A stretch of 53,977 nt of DNA, from assembly GCA_903891095.1 (NCBI GenBank), contig CAITDI010000082.1, positions 1 to 53,977 of the forward strand. Direction: 5' to 3'. The position numbers and the translations under genes are program-made. This DNA is from an uncultured bacterium (GTDB taxonomy: Bacteria > Planctomycetota > Phycisphaerae > Phycisphaerales > SM1A02). The notes beneath the pieces were generated by a model. That model did no database searches. It was not told the origin of the DNA and saw only the letters and a program-made list of their open reading frames with translations. Of the stretch, positions 14,686 to 24,266 are shown piece after piece (position 1 is the stretch's first letter; each line of letters starts with the position of its first letter).

Positions 14686-17631
14686 ATGGCCCACTCGGGT
14701 CCCAACGCGGACGGTTCTTCCTCTCACGCATCCCAGTCGGTTTCACAGTCCGTGAACGGCTGGCAATCCGACTACGTCGAGTCGCTCTACGCGCAGTACT
14801 GCGCCGACCCGAACTCCGTCGGCGCCGAGTGGCGGCAGTTCTTCCTCGGCTTCGAGCTGGGCCTGAAACGCGAGACCGACGCGCCGGCGCCGACTGCAAC
14901 CGCCACGCCTGCGGCGCCCGTCGCCGCGCCATCCGCCCCGGCGCCCGCCACCTCACAGGGCGCAGCCGCAGCTGCAACCGCTCAAAGCAACGACCCGGCC
15001 CAGCGCAAGGTCGACGAGCTCATCCTCCGCTACCGCACCTACGGCCACCTCGCCGCGCAGCTCGATCCGCTCGGCACCACGCGCGCGTTCCCCGAGCTGC
15101 TCACGCTCGAGGCCGTCGGCCTCGACGACGGCGCGCTCGAACGCGCGTTCGATCCCGGCACGCTTCCGCTCGACAACCCGTGCTCGCTCGGCGAGATCAT
15201 CTCTTGCCTCGAGGAGACCTACTGCGGCACGATGGGCGTCGAGTTCATGCACATCGGCGACCTTGATCGCCGAGCCTGGCTTTCCAAGCGCCTCGAAGCC
15301 GCACGAAACAAGCCGCAGTTCAGCGCCGACACCAAGAAGCGCGTCCTGCAGAAGCTCCTCGAGGCCGACAGCTTCGAGAACTTCCTCGCTAACCGCTACG
15401 TGGGCAAGAAGCGCTTCGGCCTCGAAGGCGGCGAGTCGCTGATCCCGATCCTCGACCAGGTGCTCGAGGCCGGTCCCGCGCTCGGCGTGCAGGAGTTCAT
15501 GTTCGGCATGGCGCACCGCGGCCGTCTCAACGTGCTCGCGAACATCGTCGGCAAGAACCTGCAGCAGATCTTCACCGAGTTCGACGAGGCGTGGACCGCG
15601 GCGTTCGCCAGCGGCGGCGGCGACGTCAAGTACCACATGGGCTACTCGAACGAGCACAGCACCTCGAACGGCAACAAGCTGCGCGTCGTGCTCGCTGCGA
15701 ATCCGTCGCACCTCGAGTTCGTGAACTCGGTCGTGATGGGCCGTTGCCGCGGCAAGCAGCGCCTCGTCAACGACACCGAGCGCAAGATGGTCGTGCCCGT
15801 CGTGATCCACGGCGACAGCGCGTTCCCCGGCCAGGGCATGGTCGCCGAGTGCTTCAACATGATGCACCTCGACGGCTACACCGTCGGCGGCACGATCCAC
15901 GTCGTGGTCAACAACCAGGTCGGCTTCACCACCCATCCGCGCGACACGTTCTGCGGCAACTACTGCACGGACGGCGCGAAGGGCTTCGATGTCCCCGTGA
16001 TCCACGTCAACGGCGACGACGCCGAGTCGTGCGCGTGGGCCGCGAAGCTCGCCATCGACTGGCGCCAGGCGTTCGGCCACGACATCGTGGTCGAGATGTG
16101 GTGCTTCCGGAAGAACGGCCACAACGAGACCGACGAGCCGATGTTCACGCAGCCGCTGCTCTACGGCCGCGTCAAGAAGGCGCACTCGCCGTTCAAGACC
16201 TATCGCAGCAAGCTCGTTGCGGACGGCGTCGTGACCGACGCCGAGGTCGAGATGATGCTCGCATCGCGCGTCGCCGTGATGGACGAGGCGCAGACCGCCG
16301 CCAAGAAGCAGCCGATCGATCCCGTGATCGATCCGTTCAAGAGCGTGTGGAGCGGCCTCACCGGCCAGTACACGCACGAGCCCGCGACGACCAAGGTCGC
16401 GCAGGACACGCTCGAGAAGCTCGCGAAGAAGCTCGGCGAAATGCCCGCGCACGCGACGCTGCACAAGACCGTCGCGCGTCTCCTCGAGAGCCGCGCGGGC
16501 GCGATCGCGACCGGCAGCATCGACTGGGCGCTCGCGGAACTGCTCGCCTACGCGACGCTGCTCTCCGAAGGCCACCCGATCCGCCTCTCGGGTCAGGACG
16601 TCGAGCGCGGCACGTTCAGCCATCGCCACGCCGTCGCCAACTGCCAGGAGACCGGCGAAGGCTACTGCTCGCTCAACACGGTCGATCCCAAGCAGGCGCG
16701 CTTCTGCGTGCACAACTCGCCGCTCACCGAGTCGGCCGTCCTCGGCTTCGAGTACGGCTACTCGCTCGGTGATCCGCGCATGCTCGTGATCTGGGAAGCG
16801 CAGTTCGGCGACTTCGCCAACGGCGCGCAGGTCATCATCGATCAGTTCATCGCCTCGGGCGAAGCCAAGTGGAAGCGCTCCACCGGCCTCGTCATGCTGC
16901 TCCCCCACGGCTACGAAGGCCAGGGCCCCGAGCACTCGAGCGCGCGCCTCGAGCGGTTCCTCCAGCTCTGCGCCGACGACAACATGCAGGTCGTCTATCC
17001 GACGACCTCGGCGCAGGTCTTCCACCTGATCCGCAAGCAGGTCAAGCAGTCGTTCCGCAAGCCGCTCGTCGTGATGACGCCCAAGTCGATGCTGCGACTC
17101 CCCGCCGCGGTCAGCCGCGTCGAGGGCTTTGTCGACGGGCACTTCCGCACCGTGCTGCCTGATCCGGTCATCACCGGCGAAGCGCGCGCGAACGTGAACA
17201 AGGTCCTGCTCTGCTCGGGCAAGATCTACCACGAGCTCGCCGCGCAGCGCGAGAAGAGCGGCCAGACCACGACCGCGATCGTGCGGCTCGAGCAGCTCTA
17301 TCCGTTCCCCGACACCGCCGTCACCGAGGCGCTCGCCAAGTACCCCAACGCGAAGAAGTTCGTCTGGGTGCAGGAAGAGCCGCGCAACATGGGCGCGTAC
17401 CGCTTCGCGCAGGCGCAGCTCAAGGAGCTCTGCGGCATCGACGTCGCGTGGGTCGGCCGCCCCGATTCGGCGAGCCCCGCCGTCGGAAGCCAGAAGCAGC
17501 ACGCGATCGAGCAGGACAAGATCCTTTCCGAGGCGATCGGCGCCGCGAAGGCCGGCGACGGCCCTGCAGGTGGACCCTCGAACAAGGATTCCAAAGAGAA
17601 GGACGGCAAAGAGAAGACCGCGCAGAAGTGA
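14686..17631 (+). CDS. sucA: 2-oxoglutarate dehydrogenase E1 component
   Basis: 981 residues (E. coli SucA 933). This is the thiamine-diphosphate-dependent decarboxylase of the 2-oxoglutarate dehydrogenase complex in the TCA cycle. The N-terminal E2-binding segment (YVESLYAQYCADPNSVGAEW) is followed by an Ala/Pro-rich linker. Next come the E1 core with GMAHRGRLNVLANIVGK, the TDP-binding region GDDAESCAWAAKLAIDW through FRKNGHNETDEP, and a transketolase-like C-terminal part (LPHGYEGQGPEHSSARLERFLQ). I use the ATG at 14686, with GGAG upstream, rather than 14659. The extreme C-terminus is Lys-rich and unstructured. The gene is followed 45 bp later by sucB; no E3 gene (lpd) follows. Confidence 0.96.
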   Translation: MAHSGPNADGSSSHASQSVSQSVNGWQSDYVESLYAQYCADPNSVGAEWRQFFLGFELGLKRETDAPAPTATATPAAPVAAPSAPAPATSQGAAAAATAQSNDPAQRKVDELILRYRTYGHLAAQLDPLGTTRAFPELLTLEAVGLDDGALERAFDPGTLPLDNPCSLGEIISCLEETYCGTMGVEFMHIGDLDRRAWLSKRLEAARNKPQFSADTKKRVLQKLLEADSFENFLANRYVGKKRFGLEGGESLIPILDQVLEAGPALGVQEFMFGMAHRGRLNVLANIVGKNLQQIFTEFDEAWTAAFASGGGDVKYHMGYSNEHSTSNGNKLRVVLAANPSHLEFVNSVVMGRCRGKQRLVNDTERKMVVPVVIHGDSAFPGQGMVAECFNMMHLDGYTVGGTIHVVVNNQVGFTTHPRDTFCGNYCTDGAKGFDVPVIHVNGDDAESCAWAAKLAIDWRQAFGHDIVVEMWCFRKNGHNETDEPMFTQPLLYGRVKKAHSPFKTYRSKLVADGVVTDAEVEMMLASRVAVMDEAQTAAKKQPIDPVIDPFKSVWSGLTGQYTHEPATTKVAQDTLEKLAKKLGEMPAHATLHKTVARLLESRAGAIATGSIDWALAELLAYATLLSEGHPIRLSGQDVERGTFSHRHAVANCQETGEGYCSLNTVDPKQARFCVHNSPLTESAVLGFEYGYSLGDPRMLVIWEAQFGDFANGAQVIIDQFIASGEAKWKRSTGLVMLLPHGYEGQGPEHSSARLERFLQLCADDNMQVVYPTTSAQVFHLIRKQVKQSFRKPLVVMTPKSMLRLPAAVSRVEGFVDGHFRTVLPDPVITGEARANVNKVLLCSGKIYHELAAQREKSGQTTTAIVRLEQLYPFPDTAVTEALAKYPNAKKFVWVQEEPRNMGAYRFAQAQLKELCGIDVAWVGRPDSASPAVGSQKQHAIEQDKILSEAIGAAKAGDGPAGGPSNKDSKEKDGKEKTAQK

Positions 17632-17676
17632 TCCGCGCACGCACGCGCGCCGACTCACAGAAAGGCACACGACGAC

Positions 17677-18948
<1,272 letters not shown>

Positions 18949-18981
18949 CGCTCGCGCGAGTCAGCGCATCAAGCAAAACGA

Positions 18982-19011
18982 AACAGGGCGCCGCGATTGC
19001 GGCGCCCTGTT
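18982..19011. terminator. Bidirectional terminator between sucB and the transpeptidase gene
   Basis: A 13-bp perfect stem (18982-18994 with 18999-19011) has a GATT loop. It is followed by GTTTGC on the plus strand and TTTCGTTTT on the minus strand, so it can serve both convergent units. Confidence 0.9.
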
Positions 19012-19035
19012 GTTTGCTAGTGTGTCGTTGCTGGT

Positions 19036-21957
19036 TCAGCGCGCGGCGGACGCGAGCTTCTGCTTGGCTTGCGGCTTCGCGGCGGGCTGGGACTTCTTCG
19101 CGGCGGGCTTGGCGGCGACCTTGGTCGGAGCGGGCGCACCTGCGTCCTTCCAATCCTGGAGTTCGGCGTCCTTGTACGCGAGCTGGCCAGCCTCGGGCTT
19201 CTCAGTCGGCACGCCGAGATACTCGAGCACGTCGTTCACGATGTACGCGGCACACGGGCCGGCCATCGCGCCACCACCGTAGCTGTCGCCGAGATGCTTC
19301 TCGTCGGGCTGCTCGATCGTGACCAGCACGGCGATCTTCGGGTGATCGAACGGAGCGCCGATCACGAAGCTCGAGAGATGCTGATCCGCGGGATAGAAGC
19401 CACGAGGATGCTCCTTCGACGGCGGCTGCGCGAGCTGCGCGGTGCCGGACTTGCCGAACGCGCGGTACTTGAGCACGTCCATCAGCCGCTTGCCAGTGCC
19501 TTCCTTGATCACGAGCTCCATCACCTCGCGCGTCTCCTGGACGGCGTTTGCGCTCAGCACGGGAGTCGAGCCGCTCAGCGAATCGCTCGCGACCGGCTGC
19601 AGCGTGAGCGGCACCATGTCGCCGTTGCGGCAGAACGCGGTGAACGCGTGCACGAGCTGCAGCGGCGTGACCGAGATGCCCTGGCCGAACGACGTCGACA
19701 GCAGCGCCTTGGTCTTGTTGTCCCACTCGCGCGCCGGCGGCATGAGGCCAGTGGCCTCGCCGTCGAGCGCGGGATTGGCGAGCTGCCCAAATGCATGCGT
19801 CGAGTGGCCAAAGCCCCAGCGATCAAGGCAGTGGCGCATCTCGTCGCAACCCATGCGCATCGCGATCGTCGCCATGCCCGTGTTGACCGACTTCACGAGC
19901 ACCTGTTCCCAGGTCTTGGTTCCGAAGCTCGTCGCGTGTGCTTCCTTGATGGTGCGCTTGGCGCGGCCGTCGGTGAACGTCACAGGTCCCGCGGGCAGCG
20001 AGATCGTTTCGCTGCGTCGCGCGAAGCCGTGATCGATCGCCCAGCCCCACACGAACGGCTTGAAGATCGAGCCCGGCTCGAACGGATCGGTCGCCCAGCG
20101 CATGCGGCCGAGTGCCGCACGCTCTTCATCGGACAGCCCCTTCTGCTCCAGCGCGAAGTCGCTGGTGATCGGCGTACGTCCCGTCTTGGTGTTGAGCACG
20201 GAGTACGCGGCGAGGATCTCGCCCGTCTCGACGTCGACGACCACGCAGCGGCCGCCCTGGGCGTTCGCCGTCGCGGCCTTCGAGTCTGCGGCGCTGAACA
20301 CGGTGTGGTTCACGCGACGCTCGACCATCTCCTGGATCGAGATGTCGATCGAGAGCCGCACGGGCTTGCCCGCCTCGCCCGGCTTGTAGCCGTCAGGCGT
20401 GATCGAGATCACAGCGCCGTTCATCGCGGAGACGAACGTCGTGTAGCCGTCCGCAGAGTTGAGCGGACCGCCGCTCGGGTCGCCCGCGATGCGCTCGAAA
20501 CCGCTGAGGCCGATGACGCCTTCTTGCTTGGACGAGACGTTGGCGGCAACGACCGCCTTGAAGGACTGATCGCGATTTCCGTTGTCATTTGGATCCGGCG
20601 TGTTGGCAAGCGCCTGCGCGGCACGAACGCGCTGGATGTCACCGCGGACCATGTCGCTGAGCACAACGACCGACTTGGGCAGCCGCGCGAAGTCCGCGTC
20701 GGTGAACGAACCGTCGGTCGGAAGCGTGCGCAGCTCCATCGGCACCACCGCATGCAGCCTCGCGATGATGTCGTTGCGGAGCGGCGCAGCCTTCGCTTGC
20801 CAAGTGGCTTCGGCCGCGTCGTACTTCTCCATCGCAGCCTGCACCTTTGCCTCGGCCGCGGTGCGCTTCGCCTTGTTCTTGCTCGAGAGATCCTTGAACG
20901 CGGCAGTCAGTTCCTTGACGCTCGCGTCGGGCTTGTGCGGACGGCCTGGACGCATGATGTCCGTCAGGTCGATCGCGAACTCGACGATCGGATCGTCGAT
21001 GAATTCACGACTGAGGCCCACATTCGCCGCCGCCCTGCGAATGCCCTCCTCACCGCTGTAGGCGTTGTATTCCGCCGTGCTGCGGTACAGCTCCTGCACA
21101 TCCACCTCAAGATCCGCCAGCAGCGTGTCGCGGCCCGTGAGGCCGACGAGCGCCGCGCCGGTCACGCCGTACGGACGCTCACGCTCGCCCTTCGGCAGCA
21201 GATGCGCGCCGCGAAGGCTCGACGACGGACCGCCGGCTTCCTTCGCTTGCTTGAGGAGTCCGATCTGCTTGTCGTCCATGTCCTTCGCGAGCACGACCCA
21301 GCGCGGGAGCTGTGCGAGGTCCTCGGCGCTGAGCTCGCCGCTGTCGGGCAGACGACGCAGCTCCGGCGCGATGCGAGACGGACGAGGCTGGCCAGCCTCC
21401 TCGGCTGGGCGATAGATGATGTCGTCCGCGATCTCCGAAGCCGGCTTGCCGAGCACCGGCGAAAGCTCGTACGCCAGCGCCATGATCGGATTCGTGACCA
21501 TGTCCGGGATCTGCTTGCGCTCGGCGACCTTCTTGCCGTCGACGAGCTTCTGCTCGATCGAGTAGGTCCTGCCGTTCTCAACGACGACCTTGCCGTTGGC
21601 CATCAGCTTGGCAAGGCGCTCGTTGCGCAGCTCGGTGTCGCGGTACAGATCGCGCACATCGACATAGAGCAGTCCGCCGATGCTGTCGATCGCGAGCGTG
21701 CGGCCCGCGCGGTCGAGGATGAGGCCACGCGGGAGTGGATCGGAGACCTTGCGCTCCTGCATGAGCTGGCCGTCGTCGTGCTGCATCGAGGCGATGAGCT
21801 GCTCGTTGGGGCTCACCTTGAGGTGCACGACCTGAAAGACCGTCAGCGTGATGCCGACTGCGACACCCGAAACAAGAACGCACGCCCATCGTGAGATCGA
21901 CTGGGCGCGCGTTGCGGGCGATGCCGCGGAACTCGTGTTGTTGCTGCCGGTGTTCAT
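19036..21957 (-). CDS. ftsI: FtsI-type penicillin-binding protein, oversized with duplicated segment
   Basis: 973 residues; E. coli FtsI has 588. One membrane anchor lies at about 24-46. The class B transpeptidase domain has SxxK at S630 (GSIFKP), SxN at S690 (KSVNTG) and KSGT at K836, all intact. The pedestal region is expanded. A segment at about 196-240 (ELRRLP, AQLPRWVVLAKDM) is echoed at about 404-450 (ELRTLP, ARLPKSVVVLSDM), with a charged helical insert between. The C-terminus is Lys/Ala/Pro-rich. It is the last gene of the dcw-like run (rsmH, LysM, FtsL-like), and its ATG overlaps the FtsL-like stop, supporting a septal cell-wall cross-linking role. PBP2/MrdA is the alternative. Confidence 0.88.
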   Translation of the reverse strand: MNTGSNNTSSAASPATRAQSISRWACVLVSGVAVGITLTVFQVVHLKVSPNEQLIASMQHDDGQLMQERKVSDPLPRGLILDRAGRTLAIDSIGGLLYVDVRDLYRDTELRNERLAKLMANGKVVVENGRTYSIEQKLVDGKKVAERKQIPDMVTNPIMALAYELSPVLGKPASEIADDIIYRPAEEAGQPRPSRIAPELRRLPDSGELSAEDLAQLPRWVVLAKDMDDKQIGLLKQAKEAGGPSSSLRGAHLLPKGERERPYGVTGAALVGLTGRDTLLADLEVDVQELYRSTAEYNAYSGEEGIRRAAANVGLSREFIDDPIVEFAIDLTDIMRPGRPHKPDASVKELTAAFKDLSSKNKAKRTAAEAKVQAAMEKYDAAEATWQAKAAPLRNDIIARLHAVVPMELRTLPTDGSFTDADFARLPKSVVVLSDMVRGDIQRVRAAQALANTPDPNDNGNRDQSFKAVVAANVSSKQEGVIGLSGFERIAGDPSGGPLNSADGYTTFVSAMNGAVISITPDGYKPGEAGKPVRLSIDISIQEMVERRVNHTVFSAADSKAATANAQGGRCVVVDVETGEILAAYSVLNTKTGRTPITSDFALEQKGLSDEERAALGRMRWATDPFEPGSIFKPFVWGWAIDHGFARRSETISLPAGPVTFTDGRAKRTIKEAHATSFGTKTWEQVLVKSVNTGMATIAMRMGCDEMRHCLDRWGFGHSTHAFGQLANPALDGEATGLMPPAREWDNKTKALLSTSFGQGISVTPLQLVHAFTAFCRNGDMVPLTLQPVASDSLSGSTPVLSANAVQETREVMELVIKEGTGKRLMDVLKYRAFGKSGTAQLAQPPSKEHPRGFYPADQHLSSFVIGAPFDHPKIAVLVTIEQPDEKHLGDSYGGGAMAGPCAAYIVNDVLEYLGVPTEKPEAGQLAYKDAELQDWKDAGAPAPTKVAAKPAAKKSQPAAKPQAKQKLASAAR

Positions 21958-22298
21958 CCTGCACCCGCCTTCTTCTTTGGTCCTGTGCTGCGCTGCGCGA
22001 TCGTCCGCGGGTCTTCGACCGCCGACGGCGTCTTCATGTTCTCGGGGTCGTAGCGGTTGGGGATCGACTTGAAGTCAGCCCGTTCGTGCGACTTGGCCAG
22101 CTTCTTCTCGAGCTCGGAGACCGTCGTCGCCTTGGCGACGTCGACCTGCAGCCGCACGCGGCGCTGGTCGGCGTCCTGAAGCCGGAAGTGGATGCGGCTC
22201 ATCTCCGATGCCGCGTCGATGCGCTTCTGGCGGTTGACCAGCAGCGCTCCGTACATCGCACCGAGCACGATGATGACTGTTGCGAGCTTCGCGAACAT
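21954..22298 (-). CDS. FtsL-like small membrane division protein
   Basis: 114 residues. A membrane segment lies at about 4-21, followed by a predicted coiled coil (RIDAASEMSRIHFRLQDADQ on to about residue 72, with heptad-like spacing) and a basic, Pro-rich tail. Sequence similarity of FtsL is always weak. The call rests on size, the TM-plus-coiled-coil topology, and its position between rsmH and the transpeptidase gene. In FtsL families the protein helps FtsB and FtsQ recruit FtsI/FtsW. GGAGG lies 5 nt before the ATG, and the stop overlaps the next start (ATGA). Confidence 0.65.
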   Translation of the reverse strand: MFAKLATVIIVLGAMYGALLVNRQKRIDAASEMSRIHFRLQDADQRRVRLQVDVAKATTVSELEKKLAKSHERADFKSIPNRYDPENMKTPSAVEDPRTIAQRSTGPKKKAGAG

Positions 22299-22394
22299 CA
22301 GGCCTCCATGCCTCTTGTCGCCTCTCGTCCGTCGAGCGGACGCGTGATCACCTGCGCACTGTCGTAGTAGTCGGGTGTCGTCGATCGCGCTGCA

Positions 22395-23135
22395 TCAGCT
22401 GGCGAGCGGAACCTTGACCGTCGCGCCGAGCTTGAGGTTCGACGGGTTGAGTCCTGGATTCGCGTCGGTGATCTGCTTCGACTTGGAGCCGTTGCCGAGC
22501 TCGCGCGCCGCGATCTTCCACAGCGTGTCGCCCTTCTGCACGGTCACGTTGCGGAACTTGGGCGCGTCGACCGGCGCAGGCGTCTGCGGAAGAGCATTCG
22601 GCGCACCGTTGTTCTGAGCGCCAGCGACCGACTGCGGAGCCGCGCTCGGATCAAGCACGGTGATGTCGGGGATCTTGAACTTCTGACCGATCTTCATCTT
22701 CGAAGGATCGATGTTGTTGAACTTCGCGAGCGCCGTTCCAAGCGTGCGCTTGCCGTAGAACTGCTTGGCGATCGAGCCCGGGTTGTCACCCTGCGCGACG
22801 GTGTACGTGCGCTCGTTGGCGACAGGCGCGATGGGCGCCACGGGCGGCGGAGTCATGCCGCCACCGTTGCCCGTGAGGGCCGGCGACTCGGCGGTCAGCG
22901 GTGCGCCATCTGCAGTCGGGATCGAAGTCGGAGCCGCATCCGGCAGCTTGTTGCCGAAGAGCTTCGTCTCCTGCTGCTGCTCGAGACCAGGCAGCTTGGC
23001 CGCTTCGTACGTCACCCGCGTCATCGGATCCGCAAGCTGCGAATCGCGCGCAGAGAGGTGATCAGACAACAGAATGCCCACGAAGAGCAGAAGACCGAAA
23101 CCGATGACCATTGCCAGCTTGTTTTCGCGCGTCAT
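22395..23135 (-). CDS. Membrane-anchored protein with two LysM domains
   Basis: 246 residues. I start at the ATG at 23135, where AAGGAAG precedes it; the frame is open to 23255. A membrane anchor lies at about 7-24. A Pro/Thr-rich spacer follows, then LysM1 at about 108-155 (YTVAQGDNPGSIAKQFYGK) and LysM2 at about 194-245 (VTVQKGDTLWKIAARELGN). LysM binds peptidoglycan glycan strands. The gene sits between rsmH and the FtsL-like gene, where most dcw clusters have nothing extra, so a role in septal or peri-septal wall binding is likely but unproven. Confidence 0.88.
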   Translation of the reverse strand: MTRENKLAMVIGFGLLLFVGILLSDHLSARDSQLADPMTRVTYEAAKLPGLEQQQETKLFGNKLPDAAPTSIPTADGAPLTAESPALTGNGGGMTPPPVAPIAPVANERTYTVAQGDNPGSIAKQFYGKRTLGTALAKFNNIDPSKMKIGQKFKIPDITVLDPSAAPQSVAGAQNNGAPNALPQTPAPVDAPKFRNVTVQKGDTLWKIAARELGNGSKSKQITDANPGLNPSNLKLGATVKVPLAS

Positions 23136-23264
23136 GACTGAGCTTCCTTGCTTCAGCCTTGCTGCTCGATGCCGGATGTCGTGCGCGGCGCGCATGCCTC
23201 GACTTCCGGACAACTCTCGCATCAAGTTGTGCTTGCGTTTCTCGAACCGACTCATGCTTCCGGA

Positions 23265-24266
23265 TCAGGCAACGCGTGAAGGGCTGTCGACCATGACTGC
23301 CCTCAGCTTTGCCGACCTTGCCCGCGGGTTCTCCGCGGACTCGGCCTCCGAGCATACCAATGCGCCGGACGTGATCTCGTTGCAGAGACCATCCCGTCGC
23401 ATCGCGGCGAACGCTTGCTTGACAAGCCGATCCTCGAGGCTGTGAAACCCGATGATCGCGACCCGTGCTCCCGGTGCGAGCCAGCTCGGTCGGCCATCGT
23501 GGATGCGCTGCGCCGCTCTGTGAATCGAATCGAGGAGCGCATCGAGCGCTCCCATTTCATCGTTCACGGCGATGCGAAGCGCCTGGAAGGTCTTCGTCGC
23601 TGGATGCATCCGCGAGGTGTGAGCGCGGGAGCCGTAGGCGTCCCGAACCACATCCGCAAGTTGCGCCGTCGTCTCAATCGGCGCAACGGCGCGAACGGCA
23701 GCAATTTTCGCAGCGATCTTCCGAGCCAGCGGCTCCTCGCCAAAGCGGGCGATCAGCTCCGCGAGATCGCGCTCGCTCGACGACGCGATCAGGTCGCGCG
23801 CGGTCATGCCCGACGAGCAGTCGAGCCGCATGTCGAGCGGGCCTTCGCGCATGAAGCTCAGCCCGCGCGCGGGGTCGTCGACCTGGCTCGATGCGAACCC
23901 GAGGTCGGCAAGGACGAGGTTGGCGACGATGCCGCGGGCGTCGAGTTCACGGGCGACAGAGGCAAAGCTGCCGTGGACGGGCACAGGCTCGATGCCGGTC
24001 GCGGCGCGCACGCGGTCGCCCGAGTAGTCGAGGTTGCCGCGGTCGAGGTCGAACAGAACGACGCGTCCGGTCGGGCCGAGCTGCTGCGCGACAGCGGTCG
24101 CGTGACCACCCCTGCCTGCGGTCAGATCGACATATACATCGCCGCTTTGGGGCTTCAACACGCCGATGGTCTCTGCAAACAGGACCGGAACATGGCCAGA
24201 CGACATGCCCTGCGGCGCTTGCGCGCCCTGGCTGCCATCCAGTTTTGGTTGAGTTGACTCGTTCAC
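23265..24266 (-). CDS. rsmH: 16S rRNA (cytosine1402-N4)-methyltransferase RsmH (MraW)
   Basis: 333 residues, slightly longer than usual (about 313). The N-terminal motif GHVPVLFAETIGVL is typical. The SAM-binding loop reads VDLTAGRGGHA where most family members have DGT-GGGGH. Later motifs GFASSQVDDPARGLSF, MRLDCSSG, and the C-terminal HSLEDRLVKQ are intact. It methylates C1402 in the ribosomal P site. The GTG start overlaps the upstream stop by 4 bp, so it is translationally coupled to the WecA-like gene. No mraZ precedes it. Confidence 0.95.
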   Translation of the reverse strand: MNESTQPKLDGSQGAQAPQGMSSGHVPVLFAETIGVLKPQSGDVYVDLTAGRGGHATAVAQQLGPTGRVVLFDLDRGNLDYSGDRVRAATGIEPVPVHGSFASVARELDARGIVANLVLADLGFASSQVDDPARGLSFMREGPLDMRLDCSSGMTARDLIASSSERDLAELIARFGEEPLARKIAAKIAAVRAVAPIETTAQLADVVRDAYGSRAHTSRMHPATKTFQALRIAVNDEMGALDALLDSIHRAAQRIHDGRPSWLAPGARVAIIGFHSLEDRLVKQAFAAMRRDGLCNEITSGALVCSEAESAENPRARSAKLRAVMVDSPSRVA

